From Sulfurovum sp. (GTDB lineage Bacteria; Campylobacterota; Campylobacteria; Campylobacterales; Sulfurovaceae), in the NCBI GenBank assembly GCA_015663065.1, contig DQSX01000232.1:1-24864 (forward strand): a DNA stretch of 24,864 nt. The letters run 5' to 3'. Below are positions 1-7,360 of the stretch, in pieces. Position 1 is the first letter of the stretch, and each line of letters starts with the position of its first letter. Under the pieces are notes generated by a model, which was given only the letters and a program-made list of their open reading frames with translations, was not told where the DNA came from and did not search any database. The position numbers were made by a program, and so were the translations under genes.

Positions 1-288
1 AAGAAGTACACCATCTACCATTTTAAGAACACGTTCAACTTCACCACCAAAATCAGCGTGACCTGGAGTATCAATAATGTTGATCTTGTGATCACCATAT
101 ACGATAGCTGTATTTTTAGAAAGGATCGTGATCCCTCTCTCTTTCTCTATGTCATTTGAATCCATAGCTCTCTCTTCTATCTGCTGGTGAGCAGCAAATG
201 TACCAGACTGCTGAAGAAGTTCATCTACAAGTGTTGTTTTACCGTGGTCAACGTGTGCAATAACGGCAATGTTTTTAATTTTTTGCAT
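1..288 (-). CDS. typA: Ribosome-associated GTPase TypA/BipA, N-terminal fragment (runs off the left edge)
   Basis: This is the first 96 codons of a translational GTPase; the rest lies outside the window. The visible part is the start of the G domain: G1 AHVDHGKTT at residues 11-19, the switch I/G2 stretch ERGITILSKN around 50-59, and G3 DTPGHADFGG from 73. The MDSNDIEKERGITI signature separates TypA/BipA from LepA, EF-G and IF2. Family knowledge: TypA binds the 70S ribosome in the EF-G site and helps 50S assembly and stress adaptation, especially in the cold. The ATG at 286-288 is preceded on the minus strand by AGGA at a normal distance. It lies 74 bases downstream of dgt on the same strand and has its own TATAAT-like box, so it may be transcribed both alone and by read-through. 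The identification is secure; nothing can be said about its C-terminal half. Confidence 0.95.
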   Translation of the reverse strand, partial: MQKIKNIAVIAHVDHGKTTLVDELLQQSGTFAAHQQIEERAMDSNDIEKERGITILSKNTAIVYGDHKINIIDTPGHADFGGEVERVLKMVDGVLL

Positions 289-331
289 GATATATCCTGA
301 AAAGGGATGAAAACCCCTATAATTTTCGCGA

Positions 332-337
332 ATTATA
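332..337 (-). promoter_or_regulatory. Probable -10 box of typA
   Basis: The minus strand reads TATAAT here, about 43 bases before the typA ATG. No clear -35 is present, as is usual for sigma70 promoters in Campylobacterota. Between it and the start codon lies a small GGG/CCC dyad (303-317) and the AGGA ribosome binding site. Inferred from sequence only. Confidence 0.5.
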
Positions 338-362
338 TCGAAAAGTTACTATAGTATAGATT

Positions 363-1466
363 TTATAGCGATAAACCATAGATTTCATGGTAGGTTTTCA
401 TGGCATATCTGTCTGTCATTGCTGCAATATAATCTGCGATGACCCGCTCTTTTTTACGTACTTCAAAAAGTTCCTGCTGATGCATGGGCAGAAGATTAGA
501 GTCTTCTCTGAATGCTTTATAGAGACCTTTTATACACTGCTTTCCAGCATACATTTTTCTTGCGATCTTTTCATGTTTGTAGAGTTTTTTGAGCAGTAGT
601 TTTTTCAATATCTTTAACTCTGTGGCTGTCTCTTTGGAAAACCCTACAGGCAATTTCTCTTTGGCAGCTAAAAAAGCAACAATAGGCTCATCTTTTCTGA
701 ATTTTTCTGCACCTTCTTTGGCGTTTTCCATAAAATCTTCCACAAGCAGCTTGATGAGTCCTGCCACAAAACGGTGTCTGTAGAGTTTTTCTCCTCTTTG
801 TACACCTTCATTTTGCACCATTGCATCAACCCGCAAACAGAGCTTGTCTTCCAGCAGGTCATCAAAAGAGATAAGCCCGTATTTGATCCCGTCATCTATG
901 TCATGGGAAGTATATGCAATCTCATCTGCATGGTCAACGACCATGGCTTCAAGAGAAGGGTGTTTTTCAAGATCAAAACGACTGTCCAACGCCTCTAAAA
1001 AAGGTTTTTTATAGGGGTATGAGTGCTTTAGTACTCCTTCAAGTGTTGCAAAGGTCAAGTTCAAACCATCAAAATCTTTATAACGTTTTTCCAACTTTGT
1101 CAATACGCGAAAAGATTGAAAATTGTGTTCAAAACCCAAAGGTCTGCCATCTTCACGAAGTAGTCTGTCGAGTTCATCTCCTCCAACATGACCAAAAGGG
1201 GTATGTCCCAGATCATGTGACAGTGCGATCACTTCAGCAAGTGTTTCATTCAGCTTCAACATACGTGAAAGTGTTCTTGCTATTTGAGAAACTTCCAGTG
1301 AATGGGTAAGACGTGTACGAAAATAGTCTCCTTCGTGGTTTAGAAAAACCTGTGTTTTATACTCCAAACGTCTAAATGAGGAGCAATGAAGTACTCTGTC
1401 CCTGTCTCTTGCATAGGGGTCTCTGAAATCTTCTTCAAAACCAAAAAACCGTTCGTTCGCCTGCAT
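363..1466 (-). CDS. dgt: dGTP triphosphohydrolase-like HD-domain protein
   Basis: A 367-residue deoxyguanosinetriphosphate triphosphohydrolase-like protein that hydrolyses dNTPs to the nucleoside and triphosphate, trimming the dNTP pool. The HD metal-binding set is visible: H55 in RLTHSLEV, H84-D85 in ALSHDLGHTPFGH, and D181 in DHADEIAY. The N-terminal stretch RDRDRVLHCSSFRRLEYKTQ is typical of the family. Length fits the shorter (type 2) Dgt subgroup; E. coli Dgt is about 505 residues. Substrate preference cannot be read from sequence, since type 2 enzymes often take several dNTPs and need allosteric activation. The ATG follows AAAGGTAAAGG on the minus strand. It is divergent from thyX across about 50 bases, so two dNTP-pool genes share a promoter region. 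typA follows downstream on the same strand. Confidence 0.92.
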   Translation of the reverse strand: MQANERFFGFEEDFRDPYARDRDRVLHCSSFRRLEYKTQVFLNHEGDYFRTRLTHSLEVSQIARTLSRMLKLNETLAEVIALSHDLGHTPFGHVGGDELDRLLREDGRPLGFEHNFQSFRVLTKLEKRYKDFDGLNLTFATLEGVLKHSYPYKKPFLEALDSRFDLEKHPSLEAMVVDHADEIAYTSHDIDDGIKYGLISFDDLLEDKLCLRVDAMVQNEGVQRGEKLYRHRFVAGLIKLLVEDFMENAKEGAEKFRKDEPIVAFLAAKEKLPVGFSKETATELKILKKLLLKKLYKHEKIARKMYAGKQCIKGLYKAFREDSNLLPMHQQELFEVRKKERVIADYIAAMTDRYAMKTYHEIYGLSL

Positions 1467-1486
1467 TATGTACCTTTACCTTTTAT

Positions 1487-1495
1487 TGCTATAAT
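1487..1495 (+). promoter_or_regulatory. Extended -10 promoter of thyX
   Basis: TG at 1487-1488, one base, then TATAAT at 1490-1495 forms an extended -10 element. Transcription would start near 1502, leaving a leader of about 17 bases with AGGCAG at 1512-1517 as ribosome binding site. This rules out the upstream TTG at 1495 as a thyX start, because that codon begins inside the -10 hexamer. Confidence 0.65.
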
Positions 1496-1518
1496 TGTAT
1501 CAAAATAAAATAGGCAGA

Positions 1519-2361
1519 ATGATGGAAAAAACAGTAAAGTACCAAATCGAATACGAAAAGCCCAAAGTCACACTTTTGCAGCAGTCCGGACTAGGCGTTG
1601 CAGAGATCGCTGCAAGAACCTGTTATGACTCTTTTGAGAATTCTGAAAATGAATGTGTGAAAACAGCCATGCAGCATTTAGATACAGAAGCCATTAACAA
1701 CATCGATGACTCTGATCTGCTTGCCAACCTTGCCTGGGTACACCATCATCACTCCATCATTGAACATGCCACACTCAGCTTTTTAATACAAGGTACTTCA
1801 AGAGGTGTTCTTCAGGAGCACGCACGTCACAGACTTCAAGCTATTTCTGTACGAAGTACCCGATATACGATGTCCTCTGTCATTAATGCTTTTGTTGCCT
1901 CTTTGGAGAGTGAGAACGGTTTTGACTTCTTCCTGGAAAAACTGCTTGCCTTTAACCTTTTTGTGGTCACAGACCCAAAATACCTCGCCATAGAGATAAA
2001 AGCCATTTACGATAAATTACAATTCCAATATGAAAGAGACAGTGATTTCATTAGCAATGCCATAGCAAAATCATCGCTGCCTTTGATCAAAGAGTGCAAA
2101 GGGGATGCCCAGACACTTTTTGAAGCATTTCAAATGGGAAAGAAAAAAAGAAATGTGGGGGACGGGTTTAAACATATTGTCTCTGACAACTGGAAGGTTG
2201 ACATGGTTGTCACATTTAACATACGAAGCCTCAAGAACTATTTTGACCTTAGAGATTCCGGTGCTGCCTGGTTCCAGATACAGTGGCTGGCAGAAGAGAT
2301 GAAGAAAGCCACTCCGAAAAAATATCTCAAACTCATTGACAAACAATACAGAAATGTATAA
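1519..2361 (+). CDS. thyX: FAD-dependent thymidylate synthase ThyX
   Basis: Flavin-dependent thymidylate synthase, converting dUMP to dTMP with methylenetetrahydrofolate as methyl donor and NADPH-reduced FAD; unrelated in fold to ThyA. The diagnostic RHRX7S motif is present as RHRLQAISVRS (R103 to S113 from the ATG at 1519), preceded by the conserved HHHHSIIEHATLSF stretch. At about 280 residues it is longer than many ThyX proteins (about 220-250), with extra sequence in the middle (around residues 125-190). The start is one of two adjacent ATGs (1519 or 1522) behind AGGCAG; an in-frame TTG at 1495 overlaps the promoter -10 and is rejected. The L,D-transpeptidase gene follows after 8 bases, so the two are probably co-transcribed. 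dTMP synthesis sits beside the divergent dgt. Confidence 0.95.
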   Translation: MMEKTVKYQIEYEKPKVTLLQQSGLGVAEIAARTCYDSFENSENECVKTAMQHLDTEAINNIDDSDLLANLAWVHHHHSIIEHATLSFLIQGTSRGVLQEHARHRLQAISVRSTRYTMSSVINAFVASLESENGFDFFLEKLLAFNLFVVTDPKYLAIEIKAIYDKLQFQYERDSDFISNAIAKSSLPLIKECKGDAQTLFEAFQMGKKKRNVGDGFKHIVSDNWKVDMVVTFNIRSLKNYFDLRDSGAAWFQIQWLAEEMKKATPKKYLKLIDKQYRNV

Positions 2362-2369
2362 AAAGGAAC

Positions 2370-4082
2370 ATGGTATTGAAACAGATTAAACTTATTGCAG
2401 TGCTGCTCCTGCTGCACCTTACACTGCATGCCCAACCCTTAAGCATGGAGAACATTGGTCAAAACATCCAAAGTTCACTGCCAAAGATCCTCAAAGGTAA
2501 AAATCGTCAAATTGTAGAAACTATTTATGCCAACACAGAGTATAAGCCATTGTGGGTAGGAAAAGCCAATGAACATAAAACCAGTCAGCTGATCCACGCA
2601 CTCAACACACCACTCTTCAACTACAAAAATAAAAGTTTTGACCAAAAAGCCATTAAACGTCTTTTTTACATGCTGGACAACAATGATATCTCTGAACAGA
2701 AAAAAAGTGCTGTGTATGCAAGACTTGATGTCATGCTGACCAATTCTATGGTTCGGCTTGTACGTTTCATTGTCCAGGGTGACGTGGACTGGGGTCTGGT
2801 ACAGAGCAAGCTTAAAACCCTCAAACAGAGTGATGATGTGACAGCCGACTGGGAGATGACCATAAAAGCGTTCCCCAACCAGAAGGCACTGCTGTCTGCC
2901 ATGGTCAAAGGAAATATTCTGGAGTATTTGAAAACCCTCCTGCCTATGGAAAAGCGGTACAAAAAACTTGTACGACTTTTAAAAGACTACAAGGTCATGG
3001 AGAAATTCCCAAAGATCAAATATACCAAAACACCTCTCAAAGTGGGTGACTGGTCAAGCCGGGTACCGGATGTTAAAAAACGTTTACAGATAACAGGAGA
3101 CTACCCTAAGAGTGCAGACCTGAGCTGGACGTTCAATAAAACACTTGAAAAAGCGGTGAAGACCTACCAAAAACGTTATCTGCTTGAAATTACCGGAAAG
3201 GTCGATAAAAAAGTAACCTATTACCTCAACCAGCCGGTCAAAAAGAATATTCAGGCGATCATTACCAACTTGGACAAAACCAAACTCTACCCACGCACAT
3301 TTGAACCTGAGCATATTGAAGTAAATATTCCTGACTTTAACCTACGCTATTACAAAAATGCTAAAATGTTGACAAAAATGGGGATCGTGGTAGGTCGTAT
3401 AGACAGGCCTACACCACTTTTTTCAGACCAGATAGAGTATTTGGTGCTTAACCCGACCTGGACGGTCACTGACAACCTTGTCAAAAGAGACCTCATACCT
3501 ATACTTGAGTCTCAGCCTGACTATTTAAAAGAACATGATATTCATGTTTTTTCAGGGAAAGAAGAGGTAGAGGCCAATTATGAGATGCTTCAACCCTATA
3601 TCAACTCTGAAAAACGTGTACCTTACCGTTTTGTACAATACCCGGGAGAGAACAATGCACTGGGACGTGTCAAGTTCATGTTCCCCAACAAATATGCCGT
3701 CTATCTTCATGATACAGACAATAAAACCCTGCTTGAGAGACGTTACAAACTCTACTCTTCAGGCTGTATGAGAGTAGACAAACCTTTTGATCTTTTAGAT
3801 ATTCTTCTTAAAAATGCCAAAGGTATCTACTCCAAAGAGAAGATCGACCAGATACTTGCAAGCAATAAGCCTACCACGGTAAGACTCAAAAAGTCTGTAC
3901 CGGTACATATACTCTATTTTACCGTTTATGAGGAAAATGGCCTTGCCTACTTTAAACATGACATCTATTCATATGACAAGATCATCGAAGAGTCCGTACC
4001 TTACAACAGAAAAAGCAGCTTTACACTACCAAAAAGAAAAATGATCGCTGTCGATAAAAATGCACAACCCCTCTCAAATTAA
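2370..4082 (+). CDS. L,D-transpeptidase of the YcbB/LdtD type (murein cross-linking), exported
   Basis: A 570-residue secreted peptidoglycan enzyme. Residues 1-21 form a signal peptide (basic start, Leu-rich core, cleavage likely after LHA). An alpha-helical scaffold region follows, then a peptidoglycan-binding-like segment around 225-295 (GDWSSRVPDVKKRLQITGDY onward), then a YkuD catalytic domain around 315-520. Catalytic H447 (YLHDTD) and C466 in SSGCMRV match the HX(n)SxGCxR motif, and SSGC is typical of the large YcbB/LdtD group. Family knowledge: these enzymes form 3-3 (meso-DAP to meso-DAP) cross-links in the periplasm and resist most penicillins. RBS AAGGA lies just before the ATG, 8 bases after thyX. 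It could instead attach lipoproteins or shape helical cells; sequence alone does not decide. Confidence 0.88.
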   Translation: MVLKQIKLIAVLLLLHLTLHAQPLSMENIGQNIQSSLPKILKGKNRQIVETIYANTEYKPLWVGKANEHKTSQLIHALNTPLFNYKNKSFDQKAIKRLFYMLDNNDISEQKKSAVYARLDVMLTNSMVRLVRFIVQGDVDWGLVQSKLKTLKQSDDVTADWEMTIKAFPNQKALLSAMVKGNILEYLKTLLPMEKRYKKLVRLLKDYKVMEKFPKIKYTKTPLKVGDWSSRVPDVKKRLQITGDYPKSADLSWTFNKTLEKAVKTYQKRYLLEITGKVDKKVTYYLNQPVKKNIQAIITNLDKTKLYPRTFEPEHIEVNIPDFNLRYYKNAKMLTKMGIVVGRIDRPTPLFSDQIEYLVLNPTWTVTDNLVKRDLIPILESQPDYLKEHDIHVFSGKEEVEANYEMLQPYINSEKRVPYRFVQYPGENNALGRVKFMFPNKYAVYLHDTDNKTLLERRYKLYSSGCMRVDKPFDLLDILLKNAKGIYSKEKIDQILASNKPTTVRLKKSVPVHILYFTVYEENGLAYFKHDIYSYDKIIEESVPYNRKSSFTLPKRKMIAVDKNAQPLSN

Positions 4083-4084
4083 AA

Positions 4085-4108
4085 GTACCAAAAAACCTAT
4101 TTTGGCAC
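4085..4108. terminator. Hairpin shared by the convergent L,D-transpeptidase and ruvC ends
   Basis: GTACCAAAA (4085-4093) and TTTTGGCAC (4100-4108) pair at 8 of 9 positions around a 6-base loop. On the minus strand it is followed by TACTTTTAATTT, so it is a reasonable terminator for ruvC, and its stem contains the last ruvC codons. On the plus strand the run inside the stem gives a weaker signal for the transpeptidase transcript. Confidence 0.55.
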
Positions 4109-4582
4109 TTTGCGCATTTTCACTCTTTGAAGATGCGTCAGTGCAATGGCCATGGCATCGGTAATATCCAGAGGTTTGATCTCTTTTTTAATGCCGTAAA
4201 GTCTTTTCACCATAAAAGCCACCTGTTCTTTCGTGGCCTTGCCATTTCCTGTGACTGCTTTTTTCACCTGCAGGGCAGTATATTCATGAAAAAAACCTAT
4301 CTCCTGGAGTATCTTCAAACAAAGAGCCCCTCTAAATTGTGCCAACTTGATCACCGACTTGGGGTTAAAAGCAAAAAAGATATCTTCTATTGCCACTTCA
4401 TCGATGGTATGTTTCTTTAAAATAATATCAATACCCTCTACAAGCTCCACCATTTGGGACTGCAGCTCTTTTTCTTTCATTTTGAGCAAACCGGCCTCGA
4501 CAAGTGAAAACTTTTTTCCATCCCAATGTATGATGCAATAGCCTAAATTACGGCTTCCGGGGTCTATTCCTAAAATATTCAT
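4097..4582 (-). CDS. ruvC: Holliday junction resolvase RuvC
   Basis: A 161-residue crossover junction endodeoxyribonuclease, which cuts four-way junctions as a dimer with RuvAB during recombinational repair. The four catalytic acidic residues are in place: D7 (GIDPGSRNLGY), E66 (VAIEDIFF), D139 and D142 (DITDAMAIA). The FNPKSVIKLAQFRG stretch is typical. It is slightly shorter than E. coli RuvC (173). The start ATG follows AAAGG on the minus strand. Its upstream region is the oriC1 DnaA-box cluster: one box overlaps the start codon and three more lie in the probable leader, so DnaA may affect its expression. A TAAAAT box on the minus strand at 4637-4642 is a candidate -10. It is divergent from dnaA and convergent with the L,D-transpeptidase gene. 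Confidence 0.95.
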   Translation of the reverse strand: MNILGIDPGSRNLGYCIIHWDGKKFSLVEAGLLKMKEKELQSQMVELVEGIDIILKKHTIDEVAIEDIFFAFNPKSVIKLAQFRGALCLKILQEIGFFHEYTALQVKKAVTGNGKATKEQVAFMVKRLYGIKKEIKPLDITDAMAIALTHLQRVKMRKVPK

Positions 4583-4677
4583 TCACACCTTTGTTCACAT
4601 TGTGAATAAACTTATTCAACATGCTTTTCTTGCCTTATTTTAACTAAGATAAGCTAAAATATCAAAAGTTATTCACA
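4579..4677. other. oriC1: DnaA-box cluster between ruvC and dnaA
   Basis: Five DnaA-box-like 9-mers lie in about 100 bases. Two match TTATTCACA perfectly (4669-4677 plus strand; 4601-4609 as TGTGAATAA, minus strand). TCATTCACA (4579-4587) and TTGTTCACA (4591-4599) have one mismatch, and TTATTCAAC (4612-4620) has two. Position and density match the upstream half of the bipartite origin known in Helicobacter pylori and predicted for relatives. The inner boxes probably serve DnaA loading and control of the dnaA and ruvC promoters rather than unwinding. Confidence 0.82.
4655..4660 (+). promoter_or_regulatory. Probable -10 box of dnaA
   Basis: TAAAAT at 4655-4660 would start transcription near 4667, giving an approximately 80-base leader. 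The perfect DnaA box at 4669-4677 sits right at the predicted start site, which fits autorepression by DnaA. Inferred; no -35 is evident. Confidence 0.45.
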
Positions 4678-4747
4678 ATTAATATTTTAACTTTTTTAAA
4701 TAGGTGAAAAACGCTTTATCTAAAAAACAATTTATAAGGCATAACAT

Positions 4748-6079
4748 ATGAATATTGGGCAAAAAGTACTTTTTGAACTTAAAAAAGAGATCTCTGAAAC
4801 AGAATATGAGCGTTATATTAAAAAACTTGTCTATGATGCAAAACGTTCCAGATCCAACCTTGTTTACTTCTATGCACCCAATATGATCATTGCCAAATGG
4901 GTAAAGACCAAATATGCAGACAAACTTACCCACCTCTTTGAACTTCAAAATGAGATCAGACCAAAGATAGATATCTCTGTAGAAAAACAGAAGAAACAGA
5001 CCCCTGCGGCTGTGGCGAAACAAAGTACAGAAAAAAGTAACTCAAAGAGTACCTACCTGAATCCCTCTTTGAAGTTTGATAACTTTATTGTGGGTGATTC
5101 CAATCAATTTGCCTACACTACGGCAAAATCGGTAGCAGAAAAACCTGGGCAGCTTTACAACCCGCTCTTTATTTACGGAGGGGTTGGTTTAGGGAAAACA
5201 CATTTGCTTCAAGCCATTGGTAATTACCATATTGACTTGGGTAAAACCGTCATTTACACCACACTTGAACAATTTATGAACTCTTTTACCTCCCACCTTC
5301 GTTCACAGACCATGGACAGATTTAGAGACAAGTTCAGAGAGTGTGACCTGCTTCTGATTGATGATATACAGTTTTTAAGCCGTAAAGAACAGACCCAGGA
5401 AGAGTTTTTTCACACCTTTAATGCACTCTATAATACAAATAAACAGATCGTTATCACTTCAGACAGACAACCTAACAAGATCTCCGGTCTGGTTGACAGA
5501 CTCAGAAGCCGCTTTGAAATGGGTCTCATGGCAGATATTCAGCCTCCCGGACTTGAAACAAAGATCGCCATTATCCAGAAAAAATGTGAACTGGACAATG
5601 TACAGCTTGACCATGAGATCATTAATTTCATTGCTACCAATATGGGTGACAATATTCGTGAAATTGAAGGTACCATCATCAAACTCAATGCCATGTCCTC
5701 CATGCTCAATCAGGAGATCACACTGGATTTTGCTCAAAATGCCATTAAAGACCAGCTCAAAGAGAAAAAAGAGAATGTCAGCATAGATGACATTGTCAAG
5801 ATCGTCTCAAGAGAATTGAACATCAAACCTTCAGATATCAAATCAAAAAAACGTACAAAAAATGTAGTTTCTGCCCGAAGAACAGCTATCTATCTTGCAA
5901 GAAATCTTACTCCAAATTCTATGCCGCAGATCGCTATGTATTTTGGAATGAAAGACCATACAGCCATATCACATGCGATGAAAAAGATCAATGAGATCAT
6001 AGACAATGATGAGAATTTTAAAGTTTTGCTCGAAGAGCTTTCCAATAAAATCAATACCAGTACCGAAGAATTTATCTAA
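4748..6079 (+). CDS. dnaA: Chromosomal replication initiator DnaA
   Basis: A 443-residue initiator ATPase that binds DnaA boxes, oligomerises with ATP and opens the origin. Domain I covers about residues 1-75, a short Lys/Gln/Ser-rich linker (domain II) about 76-105, AAA+ domain III about 106-325 and the DNA-binding domain IV about 345-443. Walker A GGVGLGKT is at 144-151, Walker B LLLIDDIQFL at 201-210, sensor VITSDR at 235-240, and the DnaA signature with MKDHTAISHAMKKI at 401-414. TAAGG lies 8 bases before the ATG. The gene sits between the two halves of the origin, the arrangement known in Helicobacter pylori. The short linker is normal for this phylum. Confidence 0.98.
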   Translation: MNIGQKVLFELKKEISETEYERYIKKLVYDAKRSRSNLVYFYAPNMIIAKWVKTKYADKLTHLFELQNEIRPKIDISVEKQKKQTPAAVAKQSTEKSNSKSTYLNPSLKFDNFIVGDSNQFAYTTAKSVAEKPGQLYNPLFIYGGVGLGKTHLLQAIGNYHIDLGKTVIYTTLEQFMNSFTSHLRSQTMDRFRDKFRECDLLLIDDIQFLSRKEQTQEEFFHTFNALYNTNKQIVITSDRQPNKISGLVDRLRSRFEMGLMADIQPPGLETKIAIIQKKCELDNVQLDHEIINFIATNMGDNIREIEGTIIKLNAMSSMLNQEITLDFAQNAIKDQLKEKKENVSIDDIVKIVSRELNIKPSDIKSKKRTKNVVSARRTAIYLARNLTPNSMPQIAMYFGMKDHTAISHAMKKINEIIDNDENFKVLLEELSNKINTSTEEFI

Positions 6080-6110
6080 ATTAACGCTGCACTCATGCAC
6101 ACTTATAAAA

Positions 6111-6262
6111 CTTGAATAAAAAAAAGATATAATTTTAGAAGTGAAAAGATGTGAATGGCTTGTGTAAACTTGACAACTCACTCAACAACGGTAAAACAGG
6201 TAGCAGAGTAGTTATTCACATATTCAGGATGAACTACTACTATCTACTAATTTATTAAAATA
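6111..6262. other. oriC2: DnaA box plus DnaA-trio-like unwinding element between dnaA and dnaN
   Basis: A perfect TTATTCACA box lies at 6212-6220. After a 13-base spacer comes a CTA trinucleotide array at 6234-6242 and two more CTA units at 6244-6249, then a pure AT tract to about 6266. On the complementary strand this reads 3'-GAT repeats, the pattern of the DnaA-trio that starts strand separation in Bacillus subtilis. Weaker boxes, two mismatches each, lie at 6111-6119 (CTTGAATAA, minus) and 6151-6159 (TGTGAATGG, minus). The box, spacer, trio and AT-tract order marks this as the likely DNA-unwinding site and start of bidirectional replication. Confidence 0.82.
6129..6134 (+). promoter_or_regulatory. 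Probable -10 box of dnaN
   Basis: TATAAT at 6129-6134 would start a transcript near 6141, about 135 bases before dnaN. The leader would cross the oriC2 box and the trio element. A TAAAAT at 6256-6261 is too close to the ribosome binding site (AAGGGA at 6265-6270) to be a convincing alternative. Confidence 0.45.
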
Positions 6263-6275
6263 ATAAGGGATATCA

Positions 6276-7343
6276 ATGAAGATCAAAGCACAAAAGCAAA
6301 TCATAGAATCAATACTTATAAACCTCCAACCTTTTTTAGAAAAAAAAGATGCCTCACAAATCACTTCACACATTTTATTTAACTCTCAAAATGACAAGTG
6401 TATTGTAAAAGCAACAGATGGTGAAATAGGATTAGAGATCGTAACAGACAATATTATAATCGAAGCAGAAGGTTCTTTTACAGCCAACGGTAAAAAACTT
6501 TTAGATATTATCCGTATTCTTAAAGATGATGAAATAATTTTAGAACTTCTGGATAATACACTTATCGTCAAACAGAAACATTCAAAATTCAAGCTTCCGA
6601 CTTTTGATCCTGACACATACCCTTCATTTCCTAGTAAAGAAGAGAAACCTCAAATCTCTTTAGACTCTTTATCTCTTATTCAAAATTTAAAAAAGATCTC
6701 TCCGGCAATAGATACAAACAATCCTAAATTTGAACTCAATGGAGCTTTGATCAATATTAAAAATGATTCTACAGATCTTGTCGGAACAGATACAAGAAGA
6801 TTGGCTATTGCTAAAATTGAAAGTTCAAATGAAGAAGAGCTCTCTTTAATTGTTCCTAAAAAAGCGATCCTCGAAATTCAAAAACTTTTTTTAGATCAAA
6901 TTAATATTTACTTTGATGAGACAAATCTTATTATAGGCAATGACAATTACTTTTTCTATACACGCCTGATCAATGGAAAATTCCCTGACTATCAGAGAAT
7001 TGTACCTTCATCAGTAAAACACTCAATTGCGCTTCCAAAAAGAGAGATGCTTGATGCCATTAAAATGATCACAACAATTTCTCAGGAAATTAAAATGACA
7101 CTGCTTTCAGATACAATCATTTTTAACTCTTTGTCTGCTGACAATGTTGAAGCAAAAACAGAATTAGAAATAAACACAGGATTAAATGAAAAATTTGAAC
7201 TCTCGTTCAACTCTAAATATATTTTAGATTTTATTTCACAAGTAGATAAAAATGAATTTGTGATTGAATTCAATGAACCGAGTCTTCCGTTTATTGTCAA
7301 AGATGATAATTTCATTACAATTATTATGCCAATTGTTGCATAA
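6276..7343 (+). CDS. dnaN: DNA polymerase III beta subunit (sliding clamp)
   Basis: A 355-residue beta clamp that tethers the replicative polymerase, MutS, ligase and others to DNA as a ring-shaped dimer. Three clamp domains of roughly 120 residues each can be traced. Family hallmarks are the FTANGKKLLDIIRIL region in domain 1, GTDTRRLAIAKIE near residue 170, GKFPDYQRIVPSS near 237, and the C-terminal peptide-binding-pocket stretch ending FITIIMPIVA. AAGGGA precedes the ATG. It follows dnaA after the oriC2 spacer and precedes pyrG by 17 bases, so dnaN, pyrG and recJ may form one transcript. Its coding sequence looks more AT-rich than dnaA or recJ beside it, with more ATT, AAA and TTA codons. 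Confidence 0.96.
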   Translation: MKIKAQKQIIESILINLQPFLEKKDASQITSHILFNSQNDKCIVKATDGEIGLEIVTDNIIIEAEGSFTANGKKLLDIIRILKDDEIILELLDNTLIVKQKHSKFKLPTFDPDTYPSFPSKEEKPQISLDSLSLIQNLKKISPAIDTNNPKFELNGALINIKNDSTDLVGTDTRRLAIAKIESSNEEELSLIVPKKAILEIQKLFLDQINIYFDETNLIIGNDNYFFYTRLINGKFPDYQRIVPSSVKHSIALPKREMLDAIKMITTISQEIKMTLLSDTIIFNSLSADNVEAKTELEINTGLNEKFELSFNSKYILDFISQVDKNEFVIEFNEPSLPFIVKDDNFITIIMPIVA

Positions 7344-7360
7344 GTGAAGGATAGCGTTAA

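Noticed and set aside
914..1309. 131-codon open frame on the plus strand
   Set aside because: It is antisense to dgt, has no ribosome binding site and no recognisable protein features; dgt has intact catalytic motifs.
1495..1518. TTG start extending thyX by eight residues
   Set aside because: The codon begins inside the TATAAT promoter element, and AGGCAG precedes the ATG pair at 1519-1524.
6163..6171. TGTGTAAAC in oriC2 as a DnaA box
   Set aside because: More than two mismatches to the consensus; not counted.
6221..6229. TATTCAGGA next to the oriC2 box as a further DnaA box
   Set aside because: It lacks the CAC core and has too many mismatches to TTATTCACA.
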